In this document: positions 1-6,971 of the stretch, piece by piece
How the letters are laid out: every line of letters begins with the position of its first letter
Position numbering within the stretch: the first letter of the stretch is position 1
Notes under the pieces: generated by a model
Databases searched by the model: none
The model's input: the letters and a program-made list of their open reading frames with translations, nothing else
Told to the model about the DNA's origin: nothing
Made by a program: the position numbers and the translations under genes
Origin: Eubacteriales bacterium
Lineage (GTDB): Bacteria > Bacillota > Clostridia > Oscillospirales > Oscillospiraceae
Reading direction: 5' to 3'
NCBI GenBank assembly: GCA_030528965.1
Contig: JAUMXS010000040.1
Location: 1 to 11,360 of the forward strand
Length of the DNA: 11,360 nucleotides

Positions 1-1606
1 CGCCGTGCAGACGAGCCAGTTCCCGGAGTCTTCCATCCTTGTCCAGCTCACGTACAGCAGTAAATGTACGTCCGTTCTTTTCCGCCTTCTCAACAGAAAA
101 GTGTGTATCAGCCATGGCAGCAATCTGAGGCAGATGCGTAACACAAAGGATCTGCTTCACGCCGGCCAGTTCAGCCAATTTTTCTCCGACGCGCTGTGCC
201 GCTATACCGGACACGCCGGTATCGATCTCATCAAATACCAAAGACGGCACATTGTCACGTTCGGCAAAAACATTCTTCAACGCCAACATAATGCGGCTGA
301 GTTCACCGCCGGAAGCAATTCGGCTGATGGGTCCGGGCATTTCACCGGCATTCGCAGCCAGAACGAATCGAATCTCATCTCCGCCATGAACATCAAAGCC
401 GCTCTCCCCTGCCAACGGCGTGCAGACAACGCCGAAACGGGCCGAGGGCATACTCAATGCAGTGAGCTCCGAAGTCACACGCTGTTCCAGTTCCGTTGCC
501 GCGGCCATACGTGCCTTCGTCAGGCGTTTGGCAGCCGACAGCACCTCATCCCTGCGTGTCTTCAGATCACGTTCCAGCTTTTCCAGACGGTCACCGGCAT
601 ATTCCAGTTCATCCAGCCGGATTTGGCTTTCTTCCAGAAGCCTAGCAAGTCCGCTTTCATCGGTGCAATAGCGTTTTTCCAGCCGACGAAGCTGATCCAG
701 TCGGCTTTCCAGCGCATCATACTCCTCCGGTGAGAAATCCAGACTGGCGCGTACGTCCCGCAAACGCTCCGCCGCATCCTGCATGGCAAAGCCGGCATCC
801 CGAAGAAGCGTTTGCGCTTCCAGTAAATCCGAATGCCAGGCAGCCGCCCGTCCGGTATACTCTTCTGCATCCGCGCAAAGAGAGACCGCATTTTCCTCCC
901 CGTCATAAAGCGCAGAATAAGCTTCGTCAATGGCCTCCGTCAGCTTTTCTGCATTCCGAAGAAGATCGCGGCGCGATCTGAGTTCCTCCTCTTCGCCGGG
1001 ATGTATGTCAGCTCGTTCAAGGTCATCGATACGGGCCTTCAGCTCAGCAGAAAGTCGTTCTTTCTCGGAGTCATTCAGTCGGAGCTCATCCATCTCCCGC
1101 ACAACACTGCGCCATGCGTCATATACCGACGTATATTCGGACAGCAACGCCCGATCCACGCCGAATCGATCAAGATACTCCCGATGACGGGATTCATCCA
1201 TAAGCTGTCTGCCGTCGTTCTGTCCGTGAATATCCAGAAGAAGCGCGCCAAGCTCACGAAGCTGTCCGGCAGTTACCGGAATACCGTTCACACGGCAGGA
1301 GGATTTGCCTTCAGCTGACACACGACGCTGCAGAATCAGTTCATCCGCATCATCATAATCAATGTCATTCTCATCAAACCACGCCTGGACCGTATCCGAA
1401 CTGAACACCGCGCTTACGACCGCCCGATCAGCACCCGTACGCACAAGAGTTCGGCTGACACGGCCCCCAAGAACAGCATCCAAGGCATCAATCACAATGG
1501 ATTTACCGGCGCCGGTCTCACCCGTCAGGACATTCAGACCGTCAGCAAAAGAAATATCTGCTTTTTCAATGACTGCTATATTCTCAATATGGAGAGTCTC
1601 AAGCAT
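1..1606 (-). CDS. recN: DNA repair protein RecN, 3' end beyond the window
   Basis: SMC-like ATPase of double-strand break repair by recombination, acting on DNA ends in the cytoplasm. The 535 codons present run open from ATG at 1606 to the left edge. Walker A GETGAGKS is at residues 29-36, a RecN-type IHGQND segment near 126-131, and a long charged, coiled-coil-like middle follows. The ABC signature ASGGELSR is at 431-438 and Walker B FDEID at 458-462, followed by the VTHLPQIAAMADTHF segment. The last visible residues, RELARLHG, correspond to the region just before the family's C-terminus, so about 20-30 residues are missing. N- and C-terminal motifs share one frame, so there is no net frameshift. 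The start is 12 bp after the argR stop with AAAGGGG (1620-1614) 7 nt upstream, making it the distal gene of the dxs unit. In Bacillus, ahrC-recN is likewise adjacent. Identification is secure. Confidence 0.97.
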   Translation of the reverse strand, partial: MLETLHIENIAVIEKADISFADGLNVLTGETGAGKSIVIDALDAVLGGRVSRTLVRTGADRAVVSAVFSSDTVQAWFDENDIDYDDADELILQRRVSAEGKSSCRVNGIPVTAGQLRELGALLLDIHGQNDGRQLMDESRHREYLDRFGVDRALLSEYTSVYDAWRSVVREMDELRLNDSEKERLSAELKARIDDLERADIHPGEEEELRSRRDLLRNAEKLTEAIDEAYSALYDGEENAVSLCADAEEYTGRAAAWHSDLLEAQTLLRDAGFAMQDAAERLRDVRASLDFSPEEYDALESRLDQLRRLEKRYCTDESGLARLLEESQIRLDELEYAGDRLEKLERDLKTRRDEVLSAAKRLTKARMAAATELEQRVTSELTALSMPSARFGVVCTPLAGESGFDVHGGDEIRFVLAANAGEMPGPISRIASGGELSRIMLALKNVFAERDNVPSLVFDEIDTGVSGIAAQRVGEKLAELAGVKQILCVTHLPQIAAMADTHFSVEKAEKNGRTFTAVRELDKDGRLRELARLHG

Positions 1607-1618
1607 AAGACAGCCCCT

Positions 1619-2074
1619 TTACAGCATCGCCTCAATTTCCCGGCAAAGCTGCTCCGCCGAATCATTATCCCGCATGGCGAGGAACGCCGTATCATCGCCG
1701 GCGATCGTACCGACCAGATTGGGGATCTCCATACCATCCAGCGTAGAGCAGGCAGCCGGAGCAAGGCCCGGAAGCGTTTTAACTACAATTATATTCTGCG
1801 CAATAGCATAGCTGGTAACGCTCTCACGAAAGATCTTCCGCAGGCGAGTCTCATAATCGTTAGGCTCATCACGCGTAGAAAGGACATAGCGATAGTGCCC
1901 GCGCGGAGAAAGTTCCTTAACAAGTCGAAGTTCCTTGATATCGCGGGAAAGAGTAGCCTGTGTGCTCTTGATGCCTGCTTCCATCAGAGTCTCCATCAGC
2001 TGATTCTGAGTCTCGATCTCCTGCATCGAGATCAGTTCGAGGATCTTTGCCTGGCGCTTGGTTTTTACTGTCAT
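1619..2074 (-). CDS. argR: Arginine repressor ArgR/AhrC
   Basis: Arginine-responsive hexameric transcription regulator that represses arginine biosynthesis and, in Bacillus, activates catabolism. At 151 aa it has the normal family length. The N-terminal winged helix-turn-helix covers about residues 1-70, with recognition segment STQATLSRDI at 37-46. The C-terminal oligomerisation and arginine-binding domain carries GTIAGDDT at 122-129, the family hallmark whose Asp pair contacts arginine. The ATG at 2074 lies 24 bp downstream of the nadK stop with a purine-rich AAAGGAAG upstream. recN follows after 12 bp. No separate promoter is evident in the short gap, so it is probably transcribed from the dxs promoter. 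No arginine biosynthesis gene is in view, so its targets are elsewhere. Confidence 0.96.
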   Translation of the reverse strand: MTVKTKRQAKILELISMQEIETQNQLMETLMEAGIKSTQATLSRDIKELRLVKELSPRGHYRYVLSTRDEPNDYETRLRKIFRESVTSYAIAQNIIVVKTLPGLAPAACSTLDGMEIPNLVGTIAGDDTAFLAMRDNDSAEQLCREIEAML

Positions 2075-2098
2075 AAATACTTTCTTCCTTTCCCGCTG

Positions 2099-2983
2099 TC
2101 AGGCGGTAATACCAGAGCCTGCGCCCTGTAAACTCAATTTCTCAAAAGCAACATCATAAAAACTCTTGGTACGCACATGCGCAAGCAGAGTCGAATAATT
2201 CGAACGGCAAACTCTGACCTCATCACCTGCAAGGATCTCCACGGCACTGTCTCCATCCACGCTCAGAAGTACATGCTTGTCCGTACGGTATTCAGGACGA
2301 ATCGTGAGATGACGTTCCGCATCCAAAACAAAAGACCGAACCGAGAGATCATGTGCACAAATGGGAGTAAGGATCAGATTCATTGCAGTGGGTTCCACCA
2401 AAGGCCCACCTGCCGCCATGGAATATGCCGTTGCACCGGTCGGAGTCGAAACAATGAGCCCATCACCGGAAAACTCCATGATACGGGCTCCGTCCCCTTC
2501 CACACGAATGCGAACAGTGGAGACTTTGCCGCGTACAACCGCGTCATTCAGCGCCTGGTCGGAATAAACCACTTTACCGTTCCGGATTAATTCCACATCC
2601 AGCATCATACGCTTTTCCAGTTCATATTGCCCATCGGCAGCGGAAACAAGTCGGTCAAGCTGATTGGCTTCCAGTTCCGTAAGAAAACCAATATGCCCGA
2701 GATTCACTCCCAGGATCGGAACGTCGGACCCGATCACAGCGCGCGAAGCACGCAGAAAAGTACCATCTCCGCCCAGAGAAACCAGAAGAGATGCGCCGCG
2801 AACAGCTTCATCCAGGGGAGCAAACTGCACATCCGCAGGAATTCCCGTGTCCTTGCCCAAAGGCAAAACAGGACAAATACTGACTTCTTTTCCAGATGCT
2901 TTCAGCAATTCACTCGCATGAAGCGTATAACCGAGTGCGGGATCCCGAAGGGGATTCGGACAAAGTACAATGCGATCAGCCAT
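2099..2983 (-). CDS. nadK: NAD kinase
   Basis: ATP- or polyphosphate-dependent NAD kinase producing NADP+ in the cytoplasm. The protein is 294 aa from the chosen start. Family motifs are GGDGT at 71-75 (phosphate donor/NAD site), LGHIGFL at 95-101, the glycine-rich SGDGLIVSTPTGATAYS stretch from 172, and the TPICAHDLSVRS region at 206-217. The usual Asn-Glu of the NAD site reads Asn-Asp (146-147), a conservative change. The frame stays open upstream to an ATG at 3088, but ATG 2983 is preferred: it has GGGGGAA (2997-2991) in front, gives a normal N-terminus, and overlaps the tlyA stop by 8 bp, whereas 3088 lies deep inside tlyA. Its place between tlyA and argR is common in clostridia. In Bacillus the NAD kinases map elsewhere. 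Confidence 0.95.
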   Translation of the reverse strand: MADRIVLCPNPLRDPALGYTLHASELLKASGKEVSICPVLPLGKDTGIPADVQFAPLDEAVRGASLLVSLGGDGTFLRASRAVIGSDVPILGVNLGHIGFLTELEANQLDRLVSAADGQYELEKRMMLDVELIRNGKVVYSDQALNDAVVRGKVSTVRIRVEGDGARIMEFSGDGLIVSTPTGATAYSMAAGGPLVEPTAMNLILTPICAHDLSVRSFVLDAERHLTIRPEYRTDKHVLLSVDGDSAVEILAGDEVRVCRSNYSTLLAHVRTKSFYDVAFEKLSLQGAGSGITA

Positions 2984-3800
2984 GCTGTTTTTCCCCCAAG
3001 TCACCGTGTGAAGCTTCCACAACAGCCCGCGCATCCGGAAGCGCATCAGGCTTTTCACCATCCTTGCGAAGCCAGGCAAGGTATTCAATATTCCCTTCCG
3101 GGCCGCGGATCGGAGAATAATCCAATCCGATCACGGCAAAACCCAGTTCATCCGCAGTGTTCAGAAAGGTTTCCAGGACCTCAAGGTGCACGGCAGGGTC
3201 GCGAACCACGCCTTTTTTTCCAACCTTTTCACGCCCCGCTTCAAACTGCGGTTTTACAAGGCAGACCACTTCTCCATGCTCACTCAAAAGATCTCTGACC
3301 GCCGGAAGTACCAGCCGCAGGGAAATAAAACTCAAATCCATAACCGCAAGATCAAGGATCTCGCCAATCTGCTCGGGAGTAACGCATCGAAGATTCGTAC
3401 GTTCCATACATACGACGCGCGGATCACTGCGGAGTTTCCACGCAAGCTGTCCATAGCCAACATCCACAGCGTATACCTTCTCTGCGCCGTTCTGAAGCAG
3501 TACATCCGTAAACCCGCCGGTGGAAGCGCCGCCATCCAGGCAGTGTTTTCCGGCAGGATCAATGTCAAAGACGCGCAGGGCTTTTTCGAGCTTCAGACCT
3601 CCACGGCTCACATAGGGGATCGCCTCACCGCGCAGCTCGATCTTTGCATCCGGGGAAACAGCAGCGCCGGGCTTATCCATACGCTGTCCGTCAACAAAGA
3701 CCAGTCCTGCCATAATGGAGGTACGGGCCCTCTCCCGACTTTCTGTCAGGCCCAATTCAAATACAAGCTGATCCAGACGTTGTTTCTTCATTGTTTTCAT
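2976..3800 (-). CDS. tlyA: TlyA-family rRNA (cytidine-2'-O)-methyltransferase
   Basis: S-adenosylmethionine-dependent 2'-O-methyltransferase, related to the mycobacterial TlyA that methylates 16S and 23S rRNA. The protein is 274 aa. An S4 RNA-binding domain covers about residues 6-65 and an FtsJ/RrmJ-like Rossmann domain the rest. The SAM motif LDGGASTGGF is at 88-97. Candidate catalytic residues of the family K-D-K-E set are K70 (SRGGLK), D155 (VMDLSF), K183 (LVKPQF) and E239 (GNIEYL). ATG 3800 forms an ATGA overlap with the dxs stop. A second in-frame ATG at 3791 is possible, and no Shine-Dalgarno clearly decides between them. Some members are annotated hemolysins for historical reasons, but nothing here suggests a toxin. 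Which rRNA sites are modified cannot be told from sequence. Confidence 0.93.
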   Translation of the reverse strand: MKTMKKQRLDQLVFELGLTESRERARTSIMAGLVFVDGQRMDKPGAAVSPDAKIELRGEAIPYVSRGGLKLEKALRVFDIDPAGKHCLDGGASTGGFTDVLLQNGAEKVYAVDVGYGQLAWKLRSDPRVVCMERTNLRCVTPEQIGEILDLAVMDLSFISLRLVLPAVRDLLSEHGEVVCLVKPQFEAGREKVGKKGVVRDPAVHLEVLETFLNTADELGFAVIGLDYSPIRGPEGNIEYLAWLRKDGEKPDALPDARAVVEASHGDLGEKQHG

Positions 3801-5644
3801 TCCGTCTCATTTAACATGGAAAGAGCCGCCGAAACGACTCCCGAAGTATTTAAACCCAAAGCAGCACGCAGTTCACAGACTTCACCGTGACGGACAATAC
3901 CATCCCCGGCATTTAACAGACGAACAGCGCGCAATGTAATACTGTGTCCGGCACAATCTGCAAGGATCTTTTCTCCCACGCAGCCGGACTGACATACATC
4001 CTCCAACACGATCAGACGCCGTGTCTTTTTCAGAGACTGCAGAACCGTTTCGTTATTGAGCGGACATATTCGATTCAGCTTGATCACATCTGCGGATATA
4101 CCGTGGGCAGATAACTCTGCCGCAGCATCCAAAAGCTCGTTGATCAGCAATCCGTAGCTGATCAGTGTAATATCATTGCCCTTTTGCAGGATCGTGACAT
4201 CTTCATCCGCATGAGACGCAAGATAAGGTCCCTCTCCGCCGCGGGGATAGCGAACGGTCACAGGCCCGGTTTCTTTATACAAAGCCCGGGACAGCATATC
4301 CCGAAGTTCCGAAAAGTTGGAAGGACAATATATAGTCATTCCCGGAACGGCGCTTAAATGGGCAACATCAAACATGCCATGATGTGTCTCTCCGTCACGT
4401 CCAACTAGTCCAGCGCGATCCACACAAAACACAACATGCAGATTCTGCAGTCCCACATCATTATAAAGCATATCACAGGCACGAGGCAAAAAGCAGGAAT
4501 ACACAGCAAAGACAGGCAGAAGTCCCTGCTTGGCAAGACCGGCCGCCATGGTGACGGCATGCCCCTCTGCAATTCCCACATCAAAAAAGCGAGCGGGGAT
4601 CTCTCTGGCGAAACTGTGAAGTCCGGTTCCGTCCTCCATCGCAGCTGACACCGCACAAATACGGCTATCCTCTTGTGCCAGACGCGACAATTCTTCCCCC
4701 ATGCAGTCGGAAAAACTTTTTCCCGACGCTTTTATCTCACCGGTCACAGGATCATAAGCCCCGACACCATGATAGGCATCCGGACTTTTCTCGGCAAATT
4801 CACAGCCTTTGCCCTTCTGCGTAACCACATGCAGCAAAACAGGCTTTCGCAGATCTCTCGCCCAGCGGAGCAGGATCTCCAGATGAGTAAGATCATGTCC
4901 GTCCACAGGGCCGATATATTGAAAGCCCATATCGTCAAACATATTGGAAGGCAAAAGCCGAAGTTTGAGCCATTCCTTAAAGTTGTGTGCCATCCGATAA
5001 AGCGGCGGTATAACACCGACAACGCGACGGAACACCTGCTTAAAGGAAATATACGCAGGCTTTACTCGCATGCGGGATAACAGCCTCGCTACACCGCCGA
5101 CATTCGGCTGAATGGACATCCCGTTGTCGTTCAATACGACAACGAGCGGCTCTCCGCTTTCGCCCGCATCACTCAGGCCTTCATATGCCAGCCCACCGGA
5201 AAGCGCACCGTCGCCGATCACGGCGACAACATCATACGTTTCATCCAAAAGAGTGCGGGCACGAGCCATTCCCAAGGCAGCGGAGACAGAATTGGAAGCA
5301 TGCCCTGCTATAAACGGATCGCATTCACTTTCTGTCGGATCAGGAAACCCGGACAGGCCATCCAAGCGACGCAGAGTACCGAAACTCGCCATGCGGCCGG
5401 TAAGAATTTTATGTGTATAGCATTGATGTCCGACATCAAATAACAGACGATCCCGACGCGGATCATATACTCTGTGAAGCATCACAGATAATTCTACAGC
5501 GCCCAGATTCGACGCCAAATGTCCTCCGGTATCGGACAAACTCTCCACAAGGAAAGATCGGATCTCCTCACACAGCTCCCGAAGCTGTTTATCTGAAAGT
5601 TCGAGGAGATCGTCATGATTATTGATTGATTGCAGAATATTCAA
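3797..5644 (-). CDS. dxs: 1-deoxy-D-xylulose-5-phosphate synthase
   Basis: Thiamine diphosphate enzyme condensing pyruvate and glyceraldehyde 3-phosphate, the first step of the non-mevalonate (MEP) isoprenoid pathway. At 615 aa it is near the family's usual 620-640. Visible signatures are GGHLASNLG (40-48), VGHQCYTHKILTGR (71-84), the TPP/Mg site GDGALSGG (144-151) with LNDN at 171-174, the catalytic-glutamate region DVGIAEGHA (355-363) with E360, and DRAGLVGRDGETHHG from 409. The start is TTG at 5644: the first in-frame ATG lies about 55 codons inside conserved sequence, whereas TTG has GAGGGA (5656-5651) 6 nt upstream and gives a normal N-terminus. It is the first gene of the dxs-tlyA-nadK-argR-recN unit, behind a sigma-A-like promoter, and is functionally linked to ispA just upstream. 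Confidence 0.97.
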   Translation of the reverse strand: MNILQSINNHDDLLELSDKQLRELCEEIRSFLVESLSDTGGHLASNLGAVELSVMLHRVYDPRRDRLLFDVGHQCYTHKILTGRMASFGTLRRLDGLSGFPDPTESECDPFIAGHASNSVSAALGMARARTLLDETYDVVAVIGDGALSGGLAYEGLSDAGESGEPLVVVLNDNGMSIQPNVGGVARLLSRMRVKPAYISFKQVFRRVVGVIPPLYRMAHNFKEWLKLRLLPSNMFDDMGFQYIGPVDGHDLTHLEILLRWARDLRKPVLLHVVTQKGKGCEFAEKSPDAYHGVGAYDPVTGEIKASGKSFSDCMGEELSRLAQEDSRICAVSAAMEDGTGLHSFAREIPARFFDVGIAEGHAVTMAAGLAKQGLLPVFAVYSCFLPRACDMLYNDVGLQNLHVVFCVDRAGLVGRDGETHHGMFDVAHLSAVPGMTIYCPSNFSELRDMLSRALYKETGPVTVRYPRGGEGPYLASHADEDVTILQKGNDITLISYGLLINELLDAAAELSAHGISADVIKLNRICPLNNETVLQSLKKTRRLIVLEDVCQSGCVGEKILADCAGHSITLRAVRLLNAGDGIVRHGEVCELRAALGLNTSGVVSAALSMLNETE

Positions 5645-5650
5645 AATATT

Positions 5651-5656
5651 TCCCTC
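5651..5656 (-). promoter_or_regulatory. Ribosome binding site deciding the TTG start of dxs
   Basis: GAGGGA lies 6 nt before TTG 5644. It is the only good Shine-Dalgarno match near the 5' end of dxs, and no in-frame ATG is available nearby. This supports a non-canonical start. Confidence 0.8.
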
Positions 5657-5680
5657 GAATATGCAGATACATATGTCGAC

Positions 5681-5709
5681 ATCATAACAAATATACCCTG
5701 TGATTACAA
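5681..5709 (-). promoter_or_regulatory. Sigma-A-like promoter of the dxs operon
   Basis: Reading the minus strand, TTGTAA (5709-5704) is followed after exactly 17 bp by TATGAT (5686-5681). A TG one base before the -10 makes an extended -10 element. The predicted transcription start is near 5674, giving a leader of about 30 nt before the TTG start. The leader is too short for a riboswitch or T-box. Confidence 0.75.
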
Positions 5710-5714
5710 GGGTA
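5694..5714. repeat. 21-bp inverted repeat covering the dxs -35 box (candidate operator)
   Basis: Perfect 6-bp arms TACCCT and AGGGTA are separated by 9 bp. The whole -35 element and the start of the promoter spacer lie inside the repeat. The arm centres are about 15 bp apart, roughly one and a half helical turns. Position and symmetry suit a repressor site, but no known regulator's consensus is recognised. Confidence 0.45.
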
Positions 5715-5762
5715 AAGAGGTGTTGATCGCTAAAAAATATTCAAAAATCGATTTTATGCATT

Positions 5763-5803
5763 AAAAAACCGCGAAAAATATACATATCGGAACATGTTTC
5801 GCA
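5763..5803 (-). terminator. Weak candidate terminator after ispA
   Basis: On the minus strand GCGAAA (5802-5797) can pair with TTTCGC (5776-5771), with a further ACAT/ATGT pairing inside a large loop. It is followed by GG and six T residues (5768-5763). It sits 57 bp past the ispA stop and about 55 bp before the dxs promoter, where a terminator would be expected. The stem is AT-rich and the loop long, so it may be leaky. Confidence 0.4.
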
Positions 5804-5859
5804 AAACTGATCTATGCGCTATATAAATCGGATATACAACTAAACCTCAAAAGGATTCA

Positions 5860-6735
5860 TCAATGTTCACGGAGCACAAGTGAATCCGCCAATCTCAAAA
5901 GAAATCCCGGATGCGGTAAGACTCCGTCAATCGACCGTTTTGCTTTTTCCGTATACTTGGAGACAAAAGCTTCACAACGTGCAGCACCAAATATGTTCAT
6001 AAAGGTAGATTTGCCGCCGCGGCGATCAGAGCCGATGGGCTTCCCGAGCTTTTCCGTTGTACTGAGTTCATCCAACATGTCGTCACGGATCTGAAAAGCC
6101 ATGCCGAGCGCCATCCCATAATCCTCGGCCGCTTGAATTCCGAACTCATCCGCGCCGCCCAGAACAGCGCCGATCCGACAGGCCGCCGAAAGCAGGCTGG
6201 CCGTTTTCAATTCTGCGATTGTTGTGAGCTTCTCGGCCGAATCGGAATCCAGCCAAAGAACAGTATCAAGATACTGACCGCCGCAAATGCCGGCATATCC
6301 TGCCGCATCCGCAAGAAACTCAGCGCACTTAACACGCATCTCTACGGGGAGCGGAGCGCGAAGGATCAGACCAAAGGCTTCAGCCTGCAGAGTATCACCG
6401 GCCAGAATAGCGGTACATTCCCCGTAAACCACATGGTTTGTAGGCTTGCCGCGGCGCAGATCATCATTATCCATGGCAGGAAGATCATCATGGATAAGAC
6501 TGTAGGTATGCAGAAACTCCAGGGCACAAGCCGCAGGCAGGGCCGCATGTTCATCGCCGCCGAAAGCGCGGCAGAATGCAAGCGCCAGAACCGGACGCAG
6601 GCGTTTGCCTCCGGCAAGCAGGCTATATCTCATAGCATCCGCCAAGCCCTTCTGGGGCAGTTGATCTGAATAGCACCCGGACAGCCAATCTTCTGTCATT
6701 GACCGCAGGCGGTCATATTCCGCATGATAATTCAT
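5860..6735 (-). CDS. ispA: Polyprenyl (farnesyl/geranyl) diphosphate synthase
   Basis: Trans-prenyltransferase joining isopentenyl diphosphate to allylic diphosphates to make C10-C15 (possibly longer) chains for undecaprenyl phosphate and quinone-type lipids. The protein is 291 aa, typical of bacterial FPP synthases. GGKRLRP is at 42-48, the first Asp-rich motif DDLPAMD (bacterial DDx4D spacing) at 83-89, RRGKPTNH at 94-101, the second Asp-rich motif DDMLD at 218-222, and GKPIGSD plus GGKST from 231. The residue after the first motif is Asn90 where Asp is commoner, which is not expected to be catalytic. ATG 6735 overlaps the xseB stop as ATGA, with GAGGA 6 nt upstream. It is the last gene of the asp23-nusB-xseA-xseB-ispA unit. 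Product chain length is inferred from family resemblance only. Confidence 0.94.
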   Translation of the reverse strand: MNYHAEYDRLRSMTEDWLSGCYSDQLPQKGLADAMRYSLLAGGKRLRPVLALAFCRAFGGDEHAALPAACALEFLHTYSLIHDDLPAMDNDDLRRGKPTNHVVYGECTAILAGDTLQAEAFGLILRAPLPVEMRVKCAEFLADAAGYAGICGGQYLDTVLWLDSDSAEKLTTIAELKTASLLSAACRIGAVLGGADEFGIQAAEDYGMALGMAFQIRDDMLDELSTTEKLGKPIGSDRRGGKSTFMNIFGAARCEAFVSKYTEKAKRSIDGVLPHPGFLLRLADSLVLREH

Positions 6736-6971
6736 ATCTCATCCTCATCGGCAAAGGGAGTTTCCACCGGTTCGCCGTCTGCGCCTTTCTTCAGCTTGAC
6801 AACCGTTTTCTCAGCCTTATCAAGCAATTCTGAACAGCGTTTGACAAGTCCGGCACTCTCCTCAAACAAAGCCAGCGAATCCTCCAGCGGCGCGTCTCCC
6901 CTCTCCAACTGACCGACGATCGCCTCCAGCCGGGCAAGGGCCGCCTCAAAGTTCAATTGTTTTTTTGCCAT
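6732..6971 (-). CDS. xseB: Exodeoxyribonuclease VII small subunit
   Basis: Small subunit of exonuclease VII, which degrades single-stranded DNA from both ends. The 79-aa protein has the family pattern LNFEAALARLEAIVGQLERG (6-25) followed by PLEDSLALFEESAGLVKRC and a Lys-rich helix. The last roughly 15 residues are acidic and probably disordered. ATG 6971 lies inside the 3' end of xseA (19-bp overlap) with GGAGGAA (6983-6977) 5 nt upstream, so large and small subunits are likely made in a coupled way. The 4-bp overlap with ispA follows. Identification rests on sequence pattern and adjacency to xseA. Confidence 0.95.
   Translation of the reverse strand: MAKKQLNFEAALARLEAIVGQLERGDAPLEDSLALFEESAGLVKRCSELLDKAEKTVVKLKKGADGEPVETPFADEDEI

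Noticed and set aside
5..733. Plus-strand open frame of 242 codons
   Set aside because: It is antisense to recN, whose motifs hold across the region; it has no family pattern and no ribosome site. It is a by-product of recN codon use.
2984..3088. Longer NAD kinase starting at 3088
   Set aside because: It would add 35 residues encoded inside tlyA; the ATG at 2983 has a clear Shine-Dalgarno and gives the normal family N-terminus.
2627..3298. Plus-strand open frame of 223 codons across nadK and tlyA
   Set aside because: It lies opposite two well-supported genes, crosses their junction and shows no recognisable domain.
3186..3890. Plus-strand open frame of 234 codons opposite tlyA
   Set aside because: It is antisense to a gene with a complete SAM motif and catalytic set, and extends into the end of dxs without a plausible start signal.
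5645..5859. Riboswitch or T-box leader before dxs
   Set aside because: The predicted transcript leader is only about 30 nt, and the upstream part is explained by a weak terminator and promoter elements.
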